This document shows positions 53,229 through 60,990 of a stretch of 61,303 bases of DNA, in pieces. The translations under genes were made by a program, and so were the position numbers. Positions within the stretch are counted from its first letter, which is position 1. Every line of letters starts with the position of its first letter. Under the pieces are notes generated by a model that worked only from the letters and a program-made list of their open reading frames with translations, was not told where the DNA came from and made no database searches. Where the stretch lies: assembly GCA_022839625.1 (NCBI GenBank), contig JALHJL010000017.1, forward strand, positions 9,410-70,712. Reading direction: 5' to 3'. The DNA comes from Phycisphaerales bacterium (GTDB lineage Bacteria > Planctomycetota > Phycisphaerae > UBA1845 > Fen-1342).

Positions 53229-53414
53229 GTGAACGCGAGAATTACACCACTGCTGGCGCAGGCGTCTGGATACTGCGATCGGTCACCGATCCGCCCGGAA
53301 TTGGCGGCGTATGTAGAAATAGTGGCGCGCTTGGGCACGGGCCGACCGGTGGCGATGCAGGCCGGCGGGGTCCGACTGCCGAGCGTCCTGCGGAAATGGA
53401 CGGTGGCGTCATGA
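53229..53414 (+). CDS. Small ORF coupled to the sigma factor
   Basis: A 61-residue frame starting GTG at 53229 with GGGAG five bases upstream, and ending in the ATGA overlap with the sigma-factor start. The product has no recognised family: a hydrophilic start (NARITPLLAQASGY), an acidic-aliphatic middle (PELAAYVEIVARLGTG) and a basic end (VLRKWTVAS). The frame remains open upstream to 53160, but that part overlaps the promoter. The overlap and ribosome-binding site support a real coupled gene or a leader peptide. Confidence 0.55.
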   Translation: MNARITPLLAQASGYCDRSPIRPELAAYVEIVARLGTGRPVAMQAGGVRLPSVLRKWTVAS

Positions 53415-54409
53415 GGAACGCGACGATTACCGCTCGCTCGTCAGATACCGCCACGGTGGTCCGCAAGCTGCGCCCCACCGCGCTCTTGCCGACCCCGGCC
53501 GCCTTGCGGCAACTGGCGCCGCACGCGGTCGAACACCTCACCAAGCGGCTCGCCGAGCCGGTCGAGTGCGTTTATCACGCGAGTTTCCGCGGCGGCACGT
53601 GGCCGCGTGCGATCGACGAGTTCTTGCGCACGTGGGAACGGTGGCCGAAGCGCGCGACGACCGCGGAGGGGCAGAACGCCGCGGGACGCCAGCCGGGCAC
53701 CGAGGTGTTGACGCCCGAAGAGGAACAGAACCTGTTCCTGCGTTTCAACTACTGCCGCTATCGCGTGCTGCGTGTGTTGGACCGGTTCCGCAAGCGACGG
53801 CTCACCCTCGCGGCCGCCCGCGAGTTGCTGCGCTGGGACGAATTGGCGCAGGACGTCCGCACGGACATTGTGCGGGCGAACACGTCGTTGGTGCTGGCGA
53901 TGGCGCGGCGCTCGAAGAACAGCGGCGTCGAGTTGGGCGAGCTGGTCAGCGAGGGCAACCTGGCGCTGCTGCGGTGCGTGGACAAGTTCGACGCGGCGCG
54001 CGGCTTCAAGTTCAGCACCTACGCGTGCCGGGCGATTCTGGCGAGCTTCTCGCGGGCGGGCGCCAAGGCGGCGCGCCACCGCGCGCAGTTCCCGACTCCC
54101 TACGACCCCGCGATGGAGCGCAGCGACTTCGTCGAGACGCGGCGCGAGCACACCGAGCATGAGTGCGTGGATGAGCTGAAGCACATCCTGTTCGAGAACT
54201 CTGCCGAGTTGAACCAGGTCGAGCGCAAGGTGCTCGCGGCCCGCTTCTCGCTGGAGCAGTTCGGCGCGAAGCCCGGACCGCGGCGCAAGACGCTCGACCA
54301 GGTCGGCGACCTGCTGGGCGTCAGCAAGGAGCGCGTGCGGCAGATTCAGAACCAGGCCATGATCAAGATTCGCGCCGTCCTCGAGGAACGGCTCCTGGCC
54401 GCATCGTAG
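53411..54409 (+). CDS. Sigma-70 family RNA polymerase sigma factor
   Basis: A 332-residue sigma factor without region 1.1. Region 1.2/2 begins LTPEEEQNLFLRFNYCRYR; region 2 contains DIVRANTSLVLAMARR and GELVSEGNLALLRCVDKFDAARGFKFSTYACRAI (2.1-2.4). Region 3 is short. Region 4 ends KTLDQVGDLLGVSKERVRQIQNQAMIKIRAVL with the helix-turn-helix. It resembles the compact group 2/3 factors numerous in Planctomycetota; the regulon is unknown. The ATG at 53411 overlaps the small ORF. A strong hairpin follows at 54478-54506. Confidence 0.92.
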   Translation: MRNATITARSSDTATVVRKLRPTALLPTPAALRQLAPHAVEHLTKRLAEPVECVYHASFRGGTWPRAIDEFLRTWERWPKRATTAEGQNAAGRQPGTEVLTPEEEQNLFLRFNYCRYRVLRVLDRFRKRRLTLAAARELLRWDELAQDVRTDIVRANTSLVLAMARRSKNSGVELGELVSEGNLALLRCVDKFDAARGFKFSTYACRAILASFSRAGAKAARHRAQFPTPYDPAMERSDFVETRREHTEHECVDELKHILFENSAELNQVERKVLAARFSLEQFGAKPGPRRKTLDQVGDLLGVSKERVRQIQNQAMIKIRAVLEERLLAAS

Positions 54410-54420
54410 AACGCCGATCT

Positions 54421-54506
54421 GCCGGGCATATTCCCGGCTGCGAACCTCCTCCCGGTTGCAGTGCCAACCTCCACCCCGAGCACGCGTCCCTCAGCGGCGC
54501 GTGCTC
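54421..54506 (+). terminator. Terminator-like hairpins after the sigma-factor gene
   Basis: Two inverted repeats: GCCGGG-catatt-CCCGGC (54421-54438) and the stronger GAGCACGCG / CGCGTGCTC (54478-54486 and 54498-54506, 11-base loop). No long T tract follows. Confidence 0.45.
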
Positions 54507-54625
54507 GCCGTAGTTTCTGGGACGCCGACGATGAAGTGGGCCGGTCCGCGGCAGCGCGGCGTCCCATAAGCGCGGGCCGGGGGGCCCTGGTCCGAGGCCT
54601 TTTCTCCAAGTAGAGCGAAGTCCCT

Positions 54626-54652
54626 AAAGTGCGGTCGACAGTGGACGATAAC
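54626..54652 (+). promoter_or_regulatory. Sigma-28 (FliA)-type promoter of the chemoreceptor gene
   Basis: TAAA (54626-54629), exactly 15 bases, then GACGATAA (54645-54652). This matches the flagellar-class consensus TAAA-N15-GCCGATAA at 11 of 12 positions. It lies about 106 bp before the chemoreceptor ATG, with GGAG before the start codon. Confidence 0.65.
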
Positions 54653-54758
54653 CCCCAACGGACTCGCCCCGCCGCGCGCCGGGGCGAGGTCGCTCGGTGA
54701 AGAGCCCGGCACCACGTCGGTTGCCCGGCCATGGCACTTGGCACTTGGAGACACAGTC

Positions 54759-56750
54759 ATGAGTTCGGGTTGGACACTTGGCAAGAAACTGATGGCGGCG
54801 TTTGTGTCGGTGAGCGTCATCACGCTCCTACTGGGGGTCGTGGGCTTCTATGGGGCGTATGAAAGCTCGAAGAGCATCGATGATCTGGGGACGGTGCAGC
54901 TCCCCGCCGTAGACAGCATGCACATCATCAAGGGGAACGCCAATGTGATCAAGACAGCCCAGCGGACCCTGATGATGTCCGACCTGGACAAGGCGACTCG
55001 CGCGCGGCAATACGAGAACGTCGCGCAGGCCCGGGAGGAATACGAGGCGGCCTGGAAGACGTACGAGGGGCTGTCGCATACCCCGCAGGAGCAGGAGATC
55101 TGGCAGCGGCTGGTTCCGGCCTGGGACGCCTGGCGGGCCGAGAACAACAAGTTCTTCGAGCTGTGCAAGGCCCGCGACGCGACCGGCATCTACGAAGCCG
55201 ACCGCTTGTGCCGCGACCTGGAGACCTTCAGCAGCGACCACTACAAGCTCCGCGAGCTGACTCTGGCCATGCTACAAAGCAAGGAGGTCTTCGACGGGGG
55301 CGAGGACCACAGCCAGTGCAACTACGGTAAGTGGATGGCCACGTTCACTTGCGAGAACCCCGAGGTCCAGCGGGAGCTGAAGGAAGCGGCCGCGCCGCAC
55401 AAGCGGGTCCACGACTCCTGCGCCAAGATCAAGCAGGCGGTCCGCGAAGGCAATCTGGAGCAAGCCCACGAGCTGTACTTCAAAGAGATGGGGCCCGCCG
55501 CCGACGAGTTCCTGACCCACTTTAATGGTATCCGCAGGGAAGCCCAGAATTCCTACGCGCTCGGGGTCCAGGCTCAGGACCAGTTGATGGGCAAGTGCCG
55601 CGATACCGAGCAGGTCGTCAACCGCGTGGTGGACGAGCTGACGGACGTGAACCGCGCCTTGGCCGCCACGCACGCGAGCGACGCTCTCAACCAGGCGGCC
55701 GTCATCAAGATCGTCGCGCTGGTGGCGATGATCGTCGGCGTGGTCGTGGCGATGGGACTTGGCATCATGATCACGCGCAGCACCAACCGCACGCTGACGC
55801 GCATCGCCACGCAGCTCAACGAGGGCGCCGAGCAGGTCAATGACGCCTCCGGGCAGGTGGCCACCGCGTCCCAGCAACTCGCCGCGGGCGCCAGCGAGCA
55901 GGCCTCATCGCTGGAAGAGACCAGCAGCGCCCTGGAGCAAATGGCCGCGATGACCCGGACCAGTGCCGAGAACGCGCAGAAGGCGAACGAGCTGGCCGAC
56001 CAGGCCCGCAAGAATGCCGGCGCGGGCGAACAGACCATGGGCCAGCTCAACAACGCCATGAACGCCATCAACGAGTCCGCGAATCAGATCAGCAAGATCA
56101 TCAAAGTCATCGAGGAGATCGCCTTCCAGACCAACCTGCTGGCCCTCAATGCCGCGGTTGAGGCAGCGCGGGCCGGCGAGCACGGCAAGGGCTTCGCCGT
56201 CGTGGCCGAAGAGGTCCGCAACTTGGCCCAGCGCTGCGCCGAGGCGGCCAAGAACACCACCAACCTGATCGAGGGCTCCGTCACGCGCGCCAAGGAAGGC
56301 ACCGGGGTCGCGGAGACCGCGGGCAAGGTGCTCCAGGGGATCGTCGGCGACGTCACGCAGGTGGCCGGCCTGCTGCAAGGCATCACGCGCGCGTCCAACG
56401 AGCAGGCCCAGGGCGTCGAGCAAATCAACACGGCCGTGTCGCAAATGGACAAGGTGACGCAACAGAACGCGGCCGGCGCCGAAGAATCCGCCTCCGCCGC
56501 CGAGCAGTTGAGCGCCCAGGCGCAGACCGTCAAGGGCATGGTGAATGAGCTGCTGGACCTCGTCGGAGGCCAGCGCAACCGCCAGGAATCCGGCCGCCGG
56601 GTGAACCGCGGCAAGACGCTGAAAGGCGGCTCGCAGCCGGCAACGGCCAAGCTCAAGGCTCGACAATCGCAGGCATCGCCAGACACGAGCGCCGGCGAGC
56701 CCTGGAACGTGAATGAGTCGGCCGAGTCGTCAAGCTTGAAGGACTTCTGA
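54759..56750 (+). CDS. Methyl-accepting chemotaxis protein with a CZB-like periplasmic domain
   Basis: A 663-residue chemoreceptor. TM1 is at about 10-32 (LMAAFVSVSVITLLLGVVGF). A periplasmic four-helix-like region contains EDHSQCNYGKW and later APHKRVHDSC, the His-Cys-Gly-Lys-Trp and His-x3-His pattern of CZB zinc-binding domains. TM2 is IKIVALVAMIVGVVVAMGLG, then a HAMP domain and a signalling hairpin with the highly conserved EEIAFQTNLLALNAAVEAARAG. The methylation helices are Gln/Glu/Ala-rich. CZB domains are usually cytoplasmic, so the outside position is notable. No CheR-binding pentapeptide is at the C-terminus. It signals to CheA/CheW, which are elsewhere. Confidence 0.93.
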   Translation: MSSGWTLGKKLMAAFVSVSVITLLLGVVGFYGAYESSKSIDDLGTVQLPAVDSMHIIKGNANVIKTAQRTLMMSDLDKATRARQYENVAQAREEYEAAWKTYEGLSHTPQEQEIWQRLVPAWDAWRAENNKFFELCKARDATGIYEADRLCRDLETFSSDHYKLRELTLAMLQSKEVFDGGEDHSQCNYGKWMATFTCENPEVQRELKEAAAPHKRVHDSCAKIKQAVREGNLEQAHELYFKEMGPAADEFLTHFNGIRREAQNSYALGVQAQDQLMGKCRDTEQVVNRVVDELTDVNRALAATHASDALNQAAVIKIVALVAMIVGVVVAMGLGIMITRSTNRTLTRIATQLNEGAEQVNDASGQVATASQQLAAGASEQASSLEETSSALEQMAAMTRTSAENAQKANELADQARKNAGAGEQTMGQLNNAMNAINESANQISKIIKVIEEIAFQTNLLALNAAVEAARAGEHGKGFAVVAEEVRNLAQRCAEAAKNTTNLIEGSVTRAKEGTGVAETAGKVLQGIVGDVTQVAGLLQGITRASNEQAQGVEQINTAVSQMDKVTQQNAAGAEESASAAEQLSAQAQTVKGMVNELLDLVGGQRNRQESGRRVNRGKTLKGGSQPATAKLKARQSQASPDTSAGEPWNVNESAESSSLKDF

Positions 56751-56843
56751 TCGGACCACGCGGGCCGGCCGCTCGGGAGGTGTCCGGCGCGCCGCGCGGG
56801 CGGCGTCGGCCCGAACCAGCGCACCATTCCAGTTCATGACGCG

Positions 56844-56871
56844 CCGTGCCGGGCTCCGATGCCCGGCACGG
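56844..56871. terminator. Bidirectional terminator hairpin between mcp and rsmD
   Basis: CCGTGCCGGGC (56844-56854), loop TCCGAT, GCCCGGCACGG (56861-56871): a perfect 11-bp stem between convergent genes. Confidence 0.65.
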
Positions 56872-56921
56872 TTCGTTGATGGACGCGAGAACCGTCGGCC
56901 GGTGGCGATTGGGTTGTTGTA

Positions 56922-57500
56922 TTACTGCGGGCGCGCGAGGAAGACCAGCCGCATGCGCCCCACAGTGCGTTCGTCCACGGTGCGCAGTGGGCCGAGGTCC
57001 GCTGCCGGCAGGGCCGCCGCACGTTCGGGACAGCGAAACACGATGAGCCCATCAGGCGCGAGGTTCGCTGCCAGGTGCACGAGGAGGTCGCCCAGACGCC
57101 GCGTATCCTGCGTATCCCGATACGGAGGGTCCACGAAGATCAGGCCAAAGGGGATGGTGGGATTCGGCAGGCGCAGCCGCCACGCGTCGGCCGCGAGCAC
57201 GGTGCAGCATTCCGCCAGGGCGAGCTGCCGCAGGTTGTGGCGCAGGCAGCGCAGAGCCTCGGGGTCGCGTTCGACGAACGTGCACGAGCGGGCGCCGCGG
57301 GAGAGTGCCTCGATGCCGAGGCTGCCGGAACCGGAGAACAGGTCTAGCGTGTCCACGCCCGGTAACTGCCCCGGCAAGGCCAGCCGATGCCCCAGTACAT
57401 TGAAAAGTGTTTCCTTGACGCGGTCGGTGATCGGACGCGTCGTGTCGCCCGGGGGCGCTTCCAACGTGCGTCCGCGAAATGACCCCGCGATGACACGCAT
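56922..57500 (-). CDS. rsmD: 16S rRNA (guanine966-N2)-methyltransferase RsmD
   Basis: A 192-residue SAM-dependent methyltransferase: MRVIAGSFRGRTLEAP, RPITDRVKETLFNVLG, SAM-binding DLFSGSGSLGIEALSRGA, and the catalytic LIFVDPPYRD. RsmD modifies 16S rRNA G966 in the small subunit. The length is normal. The ATG at 57500 matches the family start; a GTG/ATG seven codons upstream is less likely. Confidence 0.95.
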   Translation of the reverse strand: MRVIAGSFRGRTLEAPPGDTTRPITDRVKETLFNVLGHRLALPGQLPGVDTLDLFSGSGSLGIEALSRGARSCTFVERDPEALRCLRHNLRQLALAECCTVLAADAWRLRLPNPTIPFGLIFVDPPYRDTQDTRRLGDLLVHLAANLAPDGLIVFRCPERAAALPAADLGPLRTVDERTVGRMRLVFLARPQ

Positions 57501-57599
57501 GGACGATCCGCCTCGGGCCATCGGCCGCCGCGGACGGCGTCGCCCGCAGTGCTCTCCGGGCTGATGAGACCGCAGCCCTCAGCCGATACGCCTAGTGAC

Positions 57600-58361
57600 A
57601 TGATACGCGACCTGCGCACGATCCTCGACGGGTGGGAGTTCGAACCGGGGAAGATCTCGGTGCGGAAAATCATCGGCCGGGACGGGTGCGAGAAGATCCA
57701 GACGCGCATCGACCTGGGCGTGCTGCAAATGGAGTGCACCGGCCGGCCGGACGGGCAAAGGCCGCACGGCTGCGAGTCGCTGCTCGAGTACCAGGAGCAG
57801 CGTCTGCGCGCCCACGTCGCCGCCAGCGGGGACGACCAGAGCTTCGAGCTGTCGGCGGAAGACTGCCGAGAATTGCGGCACGAGGCCTACCTGTATTACC
57901 AGCGCTACCTCTCCTTGTACGTGCTGGAGGAGTTCGCCGGGGTGGAGCGCGACACGGCCCGCAACCTGCGCGTGATCGAGCTTTGCGCGCGCTACGCGAC
58001 CGCGGCCCGGGACCGGTCGCTGCTGCTCGCCCAGCGGGCGTACGTGATGATGATGCACGCGCGGGCCCGCGCGCAGTCCGCCATCGCCCGCCATCGCCCC
58101 GAAGAGGCCCTTCAGATCGTGGACGACGGGATCGCCGACCTCGAACGGCAGAGCACCGACGACGAGGGGGACGACTCCTGGGCGCGCGAAGCCAACACGT
58201 TGCGGACCATGCGCCGCGAAATCCTGGAGCGCCTGCCCGACGACGCCCCGGCGAAGCTCCAGTCCGAGCTGGAATGGGCCCTGGCGATCGAGGACTACGA
58301 ACGGGCCGCCGAACTGCGGGACCGCCTGGGCCGCCGCGGGAATTGCACTTCACGGACGTGA
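57600..58361 (+). CDS. UvrB/UvrC-motif-containing protein
   Basis: A 253-residue protein with an N-terminal domain (EFEPGKISVRKIIGRDGCEKIQ, RIDLGVLQMECTGRPDG) found in planctomycetes and of unknown function. A helical middle (YYQRYLSLYVLEEFAGVERD) and a C-terminal UvrB/UvrC coiled motif (LQSELEWALAIEDYERAAELRDRL) follow. There is no UvrC nuclease or UvrB helicase domain, so it is not a standard excision-repair enzyme; it may contact such partners (inference). Starts at 57564 and 57549 are also possible. Confidence 0.75.
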   Translation: MIRDLRTILDGWEFEPGKISVRKIIGRDGCEKIQTRIDLGVLQMECTGRPDGQRPHGCESLLEYQEQRLRAHVAASGDDQSFELSAEDCRELRHEAYLYYQRYLSLYVLEEFAGVERDTARNLRVIELCARYATAARDRSLLLAQRAYVMMMHARARAQSAIARHRPEEALQIVDDGIADLERQSTDDEGDDSWAREANTLRTMRREILERLPDDAPAKLQSELEWALAIEDYERAAELRDRLGRRGNCTSRT

Positions 58362-58480
58362 ACTGACCAGCGCCGGGGTACGCCAGCACGCCATTGACGC
58401 CGCACGTCCACCGGGCTACGGTGCCGTTGCCCGTACCGGTCGGCAGCGCGCCGGCGCGTGGGCGGGCCTGAGTGACGAAG

Positions 58481-59401
58481 ATGCTTAGTACGCGATGGCT
58501 TTTCTGTGTTGGGTTCTGGGCCGGTGGGTGGCTCTGCGGGTGCGGCGAGCCGCAGGACATGCCGACGCGGCAGGACGAGTCCCTGGGGGGAGTCAAGGAA
58601 GGTGCTCCCCTGGCACGCGGAGTGTTCGACCCCGGCATCCTGGCGGACGCCAGCGCCTACCAACCGACCAAGGTGGCGGGCAGCACCGAGCTGGCCATGC
58701 CGGCCCTTCGTCCCGACGGCGCCGCCGGCGGGCGCGCCGCGGTCGACATCGACGCCGAGGTCAAGGCGGCGGTGCGCGACCTGGTGAACGCGCTCAAGGA
58801 CGGGGAGGTGGAGCTGGCCTTGCGGTGTTTCGACCCGGAGCACGTCCGGCCGCTGGCGGAGCACGCGGGGACGCTGCTGGATACTTTCGACCGGATCGAC
58901 CGCCTGCGGCGCTTCCTGGAACAGCGGCTGGGGGCCGACGACACCCGCGCGGAGCAGCTCCTTGGAGCGTTGCGCGGCGCTGATCTCGGCCTGACGTGGG
59001 ACATTCTGGACACGGAGCACGCGAGCGTTTCGCCGAACCTGGCGGCGGTCATCTTCGGACCGAAGGCGACGCCGACGTTGCAGTTGGCCCGCCGCGAAGG
59101 GGAGTGGCGATACCAGCTTGAGGGGCCGCTTTCGGACGCGGACGTGGAGGCGATCCTGACGTTTCACAAGGAATTGCAGCGCGCGCTGGACGCCGTGACG
59201 GACTGGGTTGCCGCCACGGAGAAGGTGGAGCCCGCGCAGCTCGCGGAGCTTCTGGCGAAGGCCTTGGCGGGCGAGCCGCTCGAGCTGGCCGTGCCGGAGG
59301 GCGACGCGACACCCGCGGCCGGGCACGGCACGGATCGGCGTGAGCGGGAGGAAGGCGGCGACCGGCCCGCCGGACCGCGCGGGCGCAGGCAGCCCGGATA
59401 G
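58481..59401 (+). CDS. Hypothetical lipoprotein
   Basis: A 306-residue protein. The leader MLSTRWLFCVGFWAGGWLCGC ends in a lipobox, so lipid anchoring is predicted. The body is a helical, Ala/Leu/Glu-rich domain (AVRDLVNALKDGEVELALRC, LLDTFDRIDRLRRFLEQRLG, LTFHKELQRALDAVTDWVAA) with a Gly/Arg-rich tail. No family is recognised. A GTG at 58472 is a possible earlier start. Confidence 0.65.
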   Translation: MLSTRWLFCVGFWAGGWLCGCGEPQDMPTRQDESLGGVKEGAPLARGVFDPGILADASAYQPTKVAGSTELAMPALRPDGAAGGRAAVDIDAEVKAAVRDLVNALKDGEVELALRCFDPEHVRPLAEHAGTLLDTFDRIDRLRRFLEQRLGADDTRAEQLLGALRGADLGLTWDILDTEHASVSPNLAAVIFGPKATPTLQLARREGEWRYQLEGPLSDADVEAILTFHKELQRALDAVTDWVAATEKVEPAQLAELLAKALAGEPLELAVPEGDATPAAGHGTDRREREEGGDRPAGPRGRRQPG

Positions 59402-59533
59402 CCGCCGTGACGAAGACGCGGCGACGCGGCACGCGCGGCGGCGGGAGCGTGGACGAAGCGGGCGAGCAGCCGGCCCCGGGATGAAGCGACGCGGCCCTGA
59501 AGGGGCCGGTGCAAGAACATCAGGCGGTACGAC

Positions 59534-59965
59534 TTGGCTCAGCTTTCGACTGACGAGATCGAGCAACTGACGCGTGCGATCCATGCGCACGATTACCTCG
59601 CGCGCCTCGTGAGCGAGATCGAGGAGTTGCACCGCGTGGTCTTCCACGCCAACCCGCACGCGGATTGGAGCCTGGTGCGCCGCTCCGCCGAGCAGATCGT
59701 GATCGCCGAGATTATCTATCGCCACCGCGGGCAGCCCGAGGAAATCCATCAGGTGCTGCGGGCGATGGAGGGCAGCGGCCAGACTTGGGAGGCGGCGATC
59801 GGCGAGCTGGCAGCGGGTATCCACTCCTACTACACCACGCCGCTCGGGTTGGTCATGCGGCAAGACCTGTTCGGACCGGCGGCGGTGTTCATCACACCGG
59901 ACGCGTACGAGTGGACGGCCCAGCTCAAAGGCCGGGAGTCGCCGGCGAAGGAGGGGACCCCGTGA
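59534..59965 (+). CDS. Hypothetical protein coupled to the YhaM-like gene
   Basis: A 143-residue, mostly helical protein of no recognised family (DEIEQLTRAIHAHDYLARLV, IVIAEIIYRHRGQPEEIHQV, LVMRQDLFGPAAVFITPDAYEW). It starts at TTG 59534; no earlier ATG is credible. The stop overlaps the next start as GTGA, which suggests co-translation with the HD nuclease. Confidence 0.6.
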   Translation: MAQLSTDEIEQLTRAIHAHDYLARLVSEIEELHRVVFHANPHADWSLVRRSAEQIVIAEIIYRHRGQPEEIHQVLRAMEGSGQTWEAAIGELAAGIHSYYTTPLGLVMRQDLFGPAAVFITPDAYEWTAQLKGRESPAKEGTP

Positions 59966-60990
59966 GCGCAACCAAGTCGCCGGCGGGAACGCGGATCGCC
60001 GACCTGCAAGCCGGCGAGCGCGTGGACGACCAGGTGTTCCGCGTCGCGCAGAAGGACCTGCGAACCACCACCAATGGCAGCCTGTACATTCATGCGGTGC
60101 TCGCCGACGGCTCGGGCCAGATGGTGGCGCGCATGTGGCAAGCTTCGCAGGAGATCTACGATTCCATGCCGGAAGGCGGGCTGCTGCACTTCCGCGGGCG
60201 GGTCGAGAGCTACAAGGGCAACCGCCAGTTCATCATCGACGGGGTCCGCCAGGTCGAGGCGGGGACGTTTGACCCGGCGGAGTTCCTGCCGGCCGGCAAG
60301 CACGACGTGGACGCCCTTTGGAACCAGGTCAAAGAGCTGCTGCGCGGCATCCGCAACCGCGACGTGCTGGCCCTCGTGGGCAAGTTCGTCAGCGACGCCG
60401 AATTCGTGCGCTCGCTGAAGCGGGCGCCCGCCGCGGTGCAGATGCACCACGCCTACCTGGGCGGCCTGCTGGAGCATACGCGCAATCTGCTGCGTCTCGC
60501 GCAGGTGGTGTGCCCGCTCTACCCGCAGGTCAGCAGCGACCTGCTGCTCGCCGGCATCTTCCTGCACGACATCGGCAAGGTGCGGGAGCTGGCCTTCGAC
60601 ACGAACATCGAATACACGACGGAAGGCCAACTCGTCGGACACATCGTACAGGGCGTGCTCTGGATGCATGACCATTGCCGCGCCCTGGAGCGTGAGACCG
60701 GCCGGCCGTTCCCGCACGAGCTGGAAACGGCGCTGAAGCACCTGATCCTCGCCCATCACGGCAAGTACGAGTTCGGTAGCCCGCGGCTGCCGGCCACCGC
60801 CGAAGCCATCATGCTGCACTACCTGGACAATCTCGACGCCAAGCTGGCGATGGTGTTCGAGGCGATTGCCGGTGATACGGACGCAGCGAGCGAGTGGACC
60901 GGCTACATCCGCGCGCTCGAGTCGCGAATCTACAAGCCGGGCGTAACGGCCGCGAACCCGGACGCCCCCGCCGCCAATCCGACGGAATAA
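59962..60990 (+). CDS. YhaM-like 3'-5' exoribonuclease (OB-fold + HD domain)
   Basis: A 342-residue protein. An N-terminal OB-like nucleic-acid-binding domain (TTTNGSLYIHAVLADGSGQM, MWQASQEIYDSM) precedes an HD hydrolase domain with YLGGLLEHTRNLL, AGIFLHDIGKVREL, HLILAHHGKYEFGSP and YLDNLDAKL. This order and length match YhaM (about 310-320), a 3'-5' exoribonuclease. The GTG at 59962 overlaps the previous gene. The C-terminus is Ala/Pro/Asn-rich. Confidence 0.88.
   Translation: MSATKSPAGTRIADLQAGERVDDQVFRVAQKDLRTTTNGSLYIHAVLADGSGQMVARMWQASQEIYDSMPEGGLLHFRGRVESYKGNRQFIIDGVRQVEAGTFDPAEFLPAGKHDVDALWNQVKELLRGIRNRDVLALVGKFVSDAEFVRSLKRAPAAVQMHHAYLGGLLEHTRNLLRLAQVVCPLYPQVSSDLLLAGIFLHDIGKVRELAFDTNIEYTTEGQLVGHIVQGVLWMHDHCRALERETGRPFPHELETALKHLILAHHGKYEFGSPRLPATAEAIMLHYLDNLDAKLAMVFEAIAGDTDAASEWTGYIRALESRIYKPGVTAANPDAPAANPTE

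Larger units (their letters stand above)
54410..54758. other. Intergenic region between sigma factor and chemoreceptor
   Basis: The 349 bp hold the hairpins listed above and the sigma-28-type promoter at 54626-54652. The remaining bases hold no supported gene. Confidence 0.6.
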
